A model generated the notes under the pieces. The model searched no databases, was not told the DNA's origin, and saw only the letters and a program-made list of their open reading frames with translations. A stretch of 6,114 bases of DNA from assembly GCA_002715545.1 (NCBI GenBank), contig PAZI01000027.1, forward strand, positions 154,048-160,161, written 5' to 3'. The DNA comes from Methanobacteriota archaeon. GTDB lineage: Archaea; Thermoplasmatota; Poseidoniia; Poseidoniales; SP79. Below, piece after piece: positions 1 through 6,114 of the stretch. The number at the start of each line of letters is the position of its first letter. Within the stretch, counting starts at the first letter, position 1. A program made the translations under genes and the position numbers.

Positions 1-1829
1 TTTGTTGCGGTTCTATAAACCTTTTCTAGCGCAGCAGACATTATTGCTTGAGCAGCTTTCCCACGGGTGAGATGAGCGACGATGTTTCTTTGATCTATTA
101 ATAACAAGCCTCGCTTTTCATCTATAGAGCTATTTTTTGTAATTGGACAAAATTGTTTCCTTAGCGTTCCCATTAGTCCTCTTAGCTGTTGTGGACCATG
201 GTTAAATGTAAATCTCTCAAGACTTTTCACTAATTGATTGTACTCTGTTTCTTTTTTCTTTCTTTTCGCCTTAAAAAGATCAAGTGTAGTCTTCTTTTTT
301 AACGTAAAAATATCTGACATTGTCAGAAAATGATTGATTTCTCCATCATCAGTTCTAGAAACATAATCGCCAAGGAGATAAGGCGCTATAGTGATAATGT
401 TCTCGCTATCTAAACGATGAACTCTTGCAAGGAGTTTTTCTATATCATCTTGAGACCCAAAATCACCCTCGACGTCTATTACGCTTGATTGACTTTTATT
501 TATAGAGCTAATCCCCTTAATATAGACCCTGTTGTTCGTTTGCTTGGACAAATAAACAGAATCTAGTAACCTCTTTCTAACCCTAAACGACTTTCTGTAT
601 ATGTCACCGCTGATATCGTAGTCTATGCCTCTAACACCGGTGGAATGAAGAGTGTTCCACGTACGTATTTCACCGAAATATCGATTAAAATCTTGATCTT
701 CAATCCACTCTGGGTTATTTTCACCTTCCAATGATGCATTCGAGTCTGCATTCCTATAGCAAAATTCAGATGTATTTAGGTAGTGAGCTATTAACCTGGT
801 CGACTCTATAACAGATTTAATAAACCCCTGTTGATCATTTGGGTGGTGTAATCTAAATAATAATGGATCCCTTCTTGTGGTGGGTAAATAAGAAAAACCA
901 TGTCGTAGCCTGTTTTGTCCATCATGATCAGGATCAATAACTTGGTGGAATCTTTTAGCTATTTTTTTGATCGTATTGACCATCGTTGTGTTAACACTAC
1001 CGAGTGAAGTTAAATCGAAATAATGCATCATCCACATCATCAAATTATAACCCCTAGCCATATTGGGCTCTATATACGGGTTCATACTAAACACTTGGTT
1101 TATAAAATCCTCTAAATAATAAACCATCGTATAACCGTCTATTAGATTATGTAATATATGCTTGGTGGCTTTATTTCCAAAGAGGCCATGGGTTGACCCT
1201 ATTACTCCTGTCCATGGGACAAATTGGCCGTCCATCCTTACAGTCATTTGGTCTTCGGCTATGGTTCTTATTCTAAACCCTTCATCAGAACCGCTTTCAG
1301 GACCCAATCCCATCTCAAGTATTAAACAACTAGATACCCAATCTCTCCACGCTCGAGCGTTAGCATTTCTTGACCACATCCTTGCAGCGCCGGAATCACT
1401 GTGATCTGGTTCACGAGGGTTTAAAACCTTGTTCAGGGTCGCATAATCAAAATCAGCCAATATATGAACGGGTCTTCGAGTATTTTGGGTATGGAGGAAT
1501 ATTTTTCCTTCATTAGTCTTTAAGAATTCTAAAATATCTCTATCGTTATAATTGAAATGTGCAGACACACCTGCTATCACATCTTGCGATGGGCTAGATA
1601 AGAAATTTGAGCGTGTTCCAGCTTCGCTGATCACACCTCCGCTAAATGGTACTTCTACAATAATTGGATCGGGTAACGTGAAAACGAGTGGGATGCTAAC
1701 ATCTGGCATCGCCTTCTTCTTTTTTAATCCTTTATGGACTTTTGAACTATTTTTAGAATCCGCATTAGCGTTACTGACAATGCTAGCATGGGCATTCACC
1801 AAAGATCCTATTCTTTTATTTCCTGCCAC
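1..1829 (-). CDS. Gene C: large protein of unknown function, 3' end outside the window; possible phage structural protein
   Basis: I do not recognise this protein. It starts at GTG (1829-1827) immediately after the TAA of gene B, with AGGAG 6 bases upstream. The frame then stays open for 609 codons to the left edge, so the C-terminus is missing. Residues 1-40 are polar and Lys/Asn/Ser-rich (KVHKGLKKKKA at 30-40) and probably disordered. Residues 42-65 look like beta strands (SIPLVFTLPDPIIVEV). Residues about 214-295 look helical, with a Met/aromatic cluster LMMWMMHYF at 263-271. A DPDHDG sequence at 299-304 resembles a calcium loop but lacks the acidic residue expected at loop position 12. 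Residues about 510-540 form a very basic probable helix (KAKRKKKETEYNQLVKSLERF region). There is no signal peptide, membrane helix or catalytic motif. Tight coupling to gene B suggests the two products act in the same structure; that is inference. Confidence 0.9.
   Translation of the reverse strand, partial: MAGNKRIGSLVNAHASIVSNANADSKNSSKVHKGLKKKKAMPDVSIPLVFTLPDPIIVEVPFSGGVISEAGTRSNFLSSPSQDVIAGVSAHFNYNDRDILEFLKTNEGKIFLHTQNTRRPVHILADFDYATLNKVLNPREPDHSDSGAARMWSRNANARAWRDWVSSCLILEMGLGPESGSDEGFRIRTIAEDQMTVRMDGQFVPWTGVIGSTHGLFGNKATKHILHNLIDGYTMVYYLEDFINQVFSMNPYIEPNMARGYNLMMWMMHYFDLTSLGSVNTTMVNTIKKIAKRFHQVIDPDHDGQNRLRHGFSYLPTTRRDPLLFRLHHPNDQQGFIKSVIESTRLIAHYLNTSEFCYRNADSNASLEGENNPEWIEDQDFNRYFGEIRTWNTLHSTGVRGIDYDISGDIYRKSFRVRKRLLDSVYLSKQTNNRVYIKGISSINKSQSSVIDVEGDFGSQDDIEKLLARVHRLDSENIITIAPYLLGDYVSRTDDGEINHFLTMSDIFTLKKKTTLDLFKAKRKKKETEYNQLVKSLERFTFNHGPQQLRGLMGTLRKQFCPITKNSSIDEKRGLLLIDQRNIVAHLTRGKAAQAIMSAALEKVYRTAT
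1690..1725 (-). promoter_or_regulatory. Candidate -1 ribosomal frameshift site near the start of gene C
   Basis: Codons 35-37 of gene C read TTA AAA AAG, which places the heptamer A_AAA_AAG (1725-1719) in the correct phase for -1 slippage, as in Escherichia coli dnaX. After a 5-base spacer (AAGAA) comes a possible stem: GG, a bulged C, then GATGC, pairing with GCATCCC across a 9-base loop (1713-1690). A -1 shift would add seven codons and stop at TAG, giving a peptide of about 44 residues. The elements are visible, but Lys-rich coding in AT-rich DNA makes such heptamers fairly likely by chance, and no dnaX-like upstream Shine-Dalgarno stimulator at about 10 bases is apparent. Confidence 0.2.
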
Positions 1830-4523
1830 TTATAACTCCTGCGTCGTTTTTCTAATATCTACTATGCTGGTAGTTGCCACTGATCGATTTGCCTGTATAT
1901 GAAAATCATTATATACAGAGTATACACGAAATTTAACTTGAAAGGCTGCGCCTAGAAATGAATCAGTCCTTATTTTATAAAATGTAAAACCCACAAAAGG
2001 ACATGCGCTAACAGGGAACTCCACACCATTAATTTCTGCGGTTACTACAAAAAAGTCTATATGGACATTTCGGACGCTTGGGTGATTCGCTGCTTGTATA
2101 CATCTCCATTCTACAGTGCATTCACCATCATCCGGATTATATATACTGGTTAGAGCCCAAATATTATGATATACAGGCTCGGGTTCCAGATTTGAATCCA
2201 ACATACCGCCAATGCATGTTATCTTACCAAAAGGGTCTAAAGGACCAACTCTAGGATTACTTGTGTAAAATTTAGCACCAGTTTTTTTATTTATAACCTC
2301 AGCTGGTATCGTTCCTTGAGCTAGGGTAAATGTATTAAAAAAAGCAGCTGTTCTTCTTGTGAATTTTTCCCTAGTTGCTGGATCTTCGATGGACTCAAAG
2401 CCTGAGGATACTAATTCTAATGGGTTCGTAATTATCAAATGATATGTAATAATATTATTTCTTTCGTTACCCGAGGTTGGTATACGAAAATAGTCTATTC
2501 CAGATGTATCCTTTAGGGGCTCCATAATACTGGTAGAAGTACTTGATGATGTCTTATCATAAACTTGAACATATAATTGAAATAACTTTCCAATATTTTG
2601 CAGATTTTCATTTACCTTTTCTTTAAAAAAATCATTATAAAATGTAGCCGCTGAAGGCGAATCTGCGAATATTTTCTGTAAAGAGTCCTCTATATTTTTT
2701 GCGATATTTAGAGCAGAGTCCTCTAGCACATCAACTCTTATAAAATCTTTTGTCTTTTGTGTTAGCTTAAGCTCAATATCGCTTAAAGCCCTAGGGTATG
2801 TTCTATGTGCAATATCTACGCTATTTACGCTGAGTGTTCCATCCAAACCCGCAAAATATATCCTATATTTGTACTTTACACCCCCAATAGGATCTATGTG
2901 TTGAAATTCTTTCATATCGCGATCGAATACAGGGATCAAAAATGGTGTACCAGAACCGAAGGGCTCACAGACTATTCTCGAAATCAATAACTCTGGAGAT
3001 TTCCCTATAATTCTTATCACGTTTTTTGGGAATCCCCTATAATTTCCAGAACCTCGGGGTATTGTTGCAGCGTGTAACGTAATATTAGCGACCAGTTGCT
3101 CAATTTTCGATTTATTATAGTGTCCTAATATTTTGTTTGGTGTGATTGTGGAGTTTACCAAAAACTCGCCTGTCCTGTAATTAAAAATTACGTCTCTTTT
3201 TAGCAGGCTATCACCTATAACCGCCATATCAACTGTCGATATTAACTGTTGCGATTTCTTTAAATCAGTACAAGCAAAGCCTCCGTTTAAATGAAGATCT
3301 CTGCTAACAATTCTATTTTCTGTGAAAATGCCTATTTCTTCGTCAAGCTTTTGATCTCTCTCTATTGCAATATCCTTTATAAGAGATGATTCATCATCCG
3401 GATTCATCTTGCTTCTAGAAAAATTTACTGGAAAACTCCCAAGATCACCTGTTCTTTCTAAATCACAAATTGAGTTTTGCGCCAAGAACTCATTAGAAGG
3501 GTCTATAATTTGTATTACATCTTTTTTTACTACGTTCCTCTTGGTTAAGCTTATCCGCATTGATTTAAGGGTCTCTTGATCAAATCCTTCAAAAAACAAA
3601 ACGGTGCTTATTTTCTTTAAATTTGACAAGCCATTAACTAGCTTTATATCACTATTAATAGATCTTGTTGTACCGTCATTACGAATTAGTGAGGGAGGTC
3701 TTAAACCTAAAACATTAAAAAAATTAGCTAACGTTAATTTTTCCTCATAAGTTATATCGTTAATTGGAGTTCGGCTTTCAGCGGCCTTTATAAAATTAGC
3801 CTTTATAAAGACCTGGAGAGGGTCTATTCCTCTAGTTATTAATTGATGGCAGCTTTCTTTAAAAGCATTTGCGTCAATAGACGTATTATTATTGACGATT
3901 TGAGAAATTTCTCTAAATTCGTTAGTGAATGGAACCTTTAAAGGCGGAGATTCTAGACCAGCTTTATTCGCATTTTCAAAATATGAATTATTATACATAT
4001 AAGCTATTTCATCGACGACTTTAATTTCAGGAAACTTTTCTGGAATTGTTTGAACCTTTAATCCTGTAAACTTGGTCATCTTATCATCAATAGTGAATAA
4101 ATCAGTATATGATAATCTTTCTTCAGCACTGTCTCTATACTTCGTTCTCTTATTACCGATCAAGTTATCTAACTCTTGCATATACTTCAGAATACCTGAA
4201 ATGTAATCAATTACTGCTTGCTCTCTAGTAGACATTTTTTCATAAAGATTTATGTATTTAACGTGCTTCTTTTTCCCTTTTTCCTCAAAATATATTTCTA
4301 GTGTATCATAGCCGAATGCTAACGCGAATATGTTATAATACATTGTAAGTCTTATATCGGTATCAATCTGACTAGTTTTTCGGTTCAATTGCCTTGTGAT
4401 TACACGATAAAAATCTTTTTTTATAACCAGCATTTCAGAATTGACCAACTGAGGAATATCAGGAAGATCTCTTGCTATTCTATTCTTGAGCTGGTATACT
4501 TTTTTAAAAAAGGGTAAAGTCAC
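1830..4523 (-). CDS. Gene B: 897-residue protein with fibronectin type III-like regions; probable virion or tail structural protein
   Basis: This is the only complete gene. It starts at GTG, one base after the TAA of gene A, with AGAGGT 8 bases upstream. Residues 1-150 look mainly helical and charged. The middle (about 200-460) is mixed and has no motif I know. Residues about 500-575 end in a pattern typical of fibronectin type III strands (VKYKYRIYFAGLDGTLSVNS). A short Ser/Thr linker lies at 657-665 (KTSSSTSTS). Residues about 785-890 give the best fibronectin III-like match: VEWRC, then HIDFFVVTAEINGVEF, then FQVKFRVYSVYNDF, in the order of the conserved Trp, central strands and Tyr-containing F strand. 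There is no signal peptide, membrane helix or catalytic motif. Fibronectin III domains are common in tail, fibre and capsid-surface proteins of tailed phages but also occur in secreted bacterial enzymes. The missing secretion signal and the large unknown neighbours favour a virion part. The gene product name is inferred; the coding call is firm. Confidence 0.93.
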   Translation of the reverse strand: MTLPFFKKVYQLKNRIARDLPDIPQLVNSEMLVIKKDFYRVITRQLNRKTSQIDTDIRLTMYYNIFALAFGYDTLEIYFEEKGKKKHVKYINLYEKMSTREQAVIDYISGILKYMQELDNLIGNKRTKYRDSAEERLSYTDLFTIDDKMTKFTGLKVQTIPEKFPEIKVVDEIAYMYNNSYFENANKAGLESPPLKVPFTNEFREISQIVNNNTSIDANAFKESCHQLITRGIDPLQVFIKANFIKAAESRTPINDITYEEKLTLANFFNVLGLRPPSLIRNDGTTRSINSDIKLVNGLSNLKKISTVLFFEGFDQETLKSMRISLTKRNVVKKDVIQIIDPSNEFLAQNSICDLERTGDLGSFPVNFSRSKMNPDDESSLIKDIAIERDQKLDEEIGIFTENRIVSRDLHLNGGFACTDLKKSQQLISTVDMAVIGDSLLKRDVIFNYRTGEFLVNSTITPNKILGHYNKSKIEQLVANITLHAATIPRGSGNYRGFPKNVIRIIGKSPELLISRIVCEPFGSGTPFLIPVFDRDMKEFQHIDPIGGVKYKYRIYFAGLDGTLSVNSVDIAHRTYPRALSDIELKLTQKTKDFIRVDVLEDSALNIAKNIEDSLQKIFADSPSAATFYNDFFKEKVNENLQNIGKLFQLYVQVYDKTSSSTSTSIMEPLKDTSGIDYFRIPTSGNERNNIITYHLIITNPLELVSSGFESIEDPATREKFTRRTAAFFNTFTLAQGTIPAEVINKKTGAKFYTSNPRVGPLDPFGKITCIGGMLDSNLEPEPVYHNIWALTSIYNPDDGECTVEWRCIQAANHPSVRNVHIDFFVVTAEINGVEFPVSACPFVGFTFYKIRTDSFLGAAFQVKFRVYSVYNDFHIQANRSVATTSIVDIRKTTQEL
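1836..1840 (-). promoter_or_regulatory. Ribosome binding site of gene C (AGGAG)
   Basis: AGGAG on the minus strand lies 6 bases before the GTG at 1829-1827. It is formed by the Gln-Glu codons (CAG GAG) that end gene B, so the site is embedded in the upstream gene. It decides in favour of this GTG over the in-frame GTG ten codons further on. Confidence 0.75.
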
Positions 4524-4524
4524 T

Positions 4525-6114
4525 TTAATTTACCTCTATATCAAAAGCCAGAGTGAATAAAGGAAAGAAATATATTTCTGTTCCAGGAACATTAGGGTTC
4601 GTCTTTTTGTCTATTATTTTTCCAAAAGCGAATACATGCTCTAATCCTGTCCAGTTTGCAGGGTTATCAGATAATGGATCAGAGGCCACACCTCGAAACT
4701 TACGTTGATCACGACCCCAAACATAGCGCCACAAACTTCCCCGAGGACCTTTCCTCATTACGCCTAAATCTCTAATAATAAGCTTCGTAAACGTAGCTTT
4801 TCCATCTTCCTTAGCAACCTCAAACATTTGTATAAACGACTTATTAAGTAAACTGGTCTTCGTAAAAAGAATTTCTTCGTTAAATTGTTCTAGAGGGTAA
4901 TCTATTGCATTACGCTTACCACCCCCTGATACATTCGCATCACGAGTCAAGTACCTCATTAAGCCTTCGTTTGTGTCGGACCATAAACTGGTGCCAAAGC
5001 GAGTGACTAAGGCCCTAAGCGTATCTTCTGGAATTAAAGTCTTATACCAAGACTCCATTAGCTCATAATATCTCTCACGAGCAGCAGAAAAAGTAACCTG
5101 CTTTTCTTTAATCTTACCTTTTCTTGCCTCATCGAAATCTTGTTCATGCCGAATATGACGTCTTCTTAGAAACTCTCTCCATGACATAAAGTCTACAAGG
5201 CTATCTGGCTCTCCGTCATGGTCAAACTTGAAGTGATCAGCAGCGATAGGTGGAAGCAAAAAGTAATTTGGCAATCTTGAGCTTGAAAATGTTAATTCGT
5301 CACTATCAAGCTCATTATCCATAATTTCTTCCAAAGCGAAAACAGTACCAGCATTTTCTAGAAAGCGTCCGGACGCGGGGCCGAGCGCGGTCTCAATACT
5401 CTTGGGCTCAAAAACAGAATAATTGTTTGGAGCCTTACCGTATATGGGTTCTATCGTTGGAAAAACTTTAAGCCTTGTATTGAATTTTGTAGTGTCTGAT
5501 TCGGCAACGACTGTTCTTACGAACTCGGCCTCACCAGGAGTCTCAGTTTCCTTTTCAACCAAGCGTGATCTTACGATGGTTAATGGAGCGCTTCCTGAAA
5601 CCGGTACATCTAAATCTACATGCTGCAATAAACCAAGCTGTCTATAAGCTATCAAGCTACCAGACATTGTCATTTTGGCTCTCTCAACGATTTGCTTAAC
5701 TGTTGTCCTACTTAATCCTCTCTCAAGTTGCTGCTCTTTTACGTACGTCTTTGAACCCATACCCGCGAAATATAGCGCAGACTCATTCCTAATTGGATTA
5801 TAATGCACCCATTCCCTTAAAGAATCACGGACGCTAATTTTTGAACCGCTTAGCGTTACATGTTGGCCACCCACTGATTTCAGCGATGATCTATACCTGA
5901 CTAGGCCGTCAACTTCTGTCTTGCTTGGTTTTTCTGCATTTTCTGGAAACATCCCAGACATATTAAAGATATCAGAAGTCTCAAGATTCTTAATTTCATC
6001 ATTATATTTATCGTTTATTGACCCTGTTAATAGAGCAGGAACAGCGCCCCGAGTCTCTATCCACTTGGGCTTTCGTGGTGATTCTTTAATGTAATATTGA
6101 CACTCTTGAATAAA
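4525..6114 (-). CDS. Gene A: large protein of unknown function, 5' end outside the window; possible phage structural protein
   Basis: I do not recognise this protein. The reading frame stays open from the right edge to the TAA at 4527-4525, giving at least 529 residues. An ATG at 5961-5959 would give a 478-residue product, but no Shine-Dalgarno motif precedes it (the upstream bases are ACTTCTGATATCTTTAAT). The 51 codons before it have protein-like composition (for example YYIKESPRKPKW and GAVPALLTGSIN), so I take the true start to lie beyond the window. Numbered from that ATG, a beta-rich first half is followed by a strongly charged, probably helical stretch at about 261-305 (WREFLRRRHIRHEQ). 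An Arg- and aromatic-rich segment follows at about 400-425 (MRKGPRGSLWRYVWGRDQRK), and the C-terminus looks beta-rich. No cysteine occurs in those 478 residues. I see no signal peptide in the visible part, no membrane helix and no nucleotide-binding or catalytic motif. It lies one base upstream of gene B, which suggests joint expression. A virion role is inferred from context only. Confidence 0.88.
   Translation of the reverse strand, partial: FIQECQYYIKESPRKPKWIETRGAVPALLTGSINDKYNDEIKNLETSDIFNMSGMFPENAEKPSKTEVDGLVRYRSSLKSVGGQHVTLSGSKISVRDSLREWVHYNPIRNESALYFAGMGSKTYVKEQQLERGLSRTTVKQIVERAKMTMSGSLIAYRQLGLLQHVDLDVPVSGSAPLTIVRSRLVEKETETPGEAEFVRTVVAESDTTKFNTRLKVFPTIEPIYGKAPNNYSVFEPKSIETALGPASGRFLENAGTVFALEEIMDNELDSDELTFSSSRLPNYFLLPPIAADHFKFDHDGEPDSLVDFMSWREFLRRRHIRHEQDFDEARKGKIKEKQVTFSAARERYYELMESWYKTLIPEDTLRALVTRFGTSLWSDTNEGLMRYLTRDANVSGGGKRNAIDYPLEQFNEEILFTKTSLLNKSFIQMFEVAKEDGKATFTKLIIRDLGVMRKGPRGSLWRYVWGRDQRKFRGVASDPLSDNPANWTGLEHVFAFGKIIDKKTNPNVPGTEIYFFPLFTLAFDIEVN
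4532..4537 (-). promoter_or_regulatory. Ribosome binding site of gene B (AGAGGT)
   Basis: AGAGGT on the minus strand ends 8 bases before the GTG at 4523-4521. It lies within the last codons of gene A. It supports the GTG as the start of gene B and indicates bacterial-type (or Shine-Dalgarno-using archaeal) initiation coupled to termination of gene A. Confidence 0.7.
5365..5376. repeat. Perfect 12-bp palindrome GCGTCCGGACGC inside gene A
   Basis: The 12 bases are identical to their own reverse complement. They open a 26-base patch (5365-5390) with only three A or T bases, within otherwise AT-rich coding sequence. The patch encodes ETALGPASGR of gene A. It could be a protein-binding or restriction-modification target, or only a codon effect; no function is shown by the sequence. 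Confidence 0.35.

Noticed and set aside
918..935. DPDHDG sequence in gene C resembling an EF-hand or dockerin calcium loop
   Set aside because: The DxDxDG start matches, but loop position 8 is Asn rather than a hydrophobic residue and position 12 is His rather than Glu or Asp, and there is no second loop.
1026..1043. ATGATGTGGATGATG short repeat in gene C as an internal start or a tandem repeat
   Set aside because: It simply encodes Met-Met-Trp-Met-Met in the middle of an intact frame and has no ribosome binding site or further copies.
1162..1404. 80-codon plus-strand open frame
   Set aside because: It lies wholly antisense to gene C, has no ribosome binding site I can see and its translation looks like a shadow of the coding strand.
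1552..1902. 116-codon plus-strand open frame with a hydrophobic stretch (IAFFFFNPLWTFELFL) that could look like a membrane protein
   Set aside because: It is antisense to the gene B-gene C junction. The Phe run is the complement of the Lys codons in gene C, so the hydrophobicity is an artefact.
2618..2640. T_TTT_TTT run in gene B (Phe-Phe codons), with a similar run near 3717-3723
   Set aside because: Such runs arise easily from Phe-Phe after a codon ending in T, I saw no supporting structure, and the gene continues intact in its own frame.
2805..2990. 61-codon plus-strand open frame
   Set aside because: It is antisense to the middle of gene B and has no start signal or recognisable product.
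4500..4513. T6A6 run at codons 5-8 of gene B as a possible frameshift or slippage site
   Set aside because: Read in the gene B frame (TTT TTT AAA AAA) it does not form an X_XXY_YYZ heptamer, and no alternative long frame is reached.
5423..5647. 74-codon plus-strand open frame
   Set aside because: It is antisense to gene A, whose frame is much longer and continues to the edge.

Overview
The window is AT-rich (about 25-48% GC in the 60-base lines I sampled) and is almost entirely coding on the minus strand. It holds three large open reading frames head to tail, transcribed from right to left. The rightmost is cut by the right edge and the leftmost by the left edge. Only the middle one is complete. 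I found no RNA gene, promoter, terminator, mobile element or CRISPR array, and there is no intergenic stretch longer than one base between genes.

Layout in transcription order: gene A (6114 to 4525, at least 529 residues, N-terminus missing); one base; gene B (4523 to 1830, 897 residues, complete); no gap; gene C (1829 to 1, at least 609 residues, C-terminus missing). Genes B and C both start with GTG directly after the upstream TAA stop. Each has a Shine-Dalgarno-like motif inside or overlapping the end of the previous gene (AGAGGT for B, AGGAG for C). This points to a prokaryotic host, a standard genetic code and one translationally coupled operon.

Function is mostly unknown. Gene B has regions, clearest at its C-terminus, that read like fibronectin type III beta-sandwiches. 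It has no visible signal peptide, membrane segment or catalytic motif. Genes A and C also lack recognisable enzymatic motifs. Large consecutive proteins of this kind with no intergenic DNA fit best with the late structural (virion or tail) operon of a large tailed bacteriophage or prophage. That is an inference from architecture, not from a recognised homologue.

Three smaller items merit a second look. A dnaX-type A_AAA_AAG slippery heptamer near the start of gene C is followed after five bases by a possible stem-loop. A 12-bp perfect palindrome sits in a sharply GC-rich patch inside gene A. Gene A also has an open reading frame continuing upstream of its first in-window ATG, so that ATG is probably not the true start.
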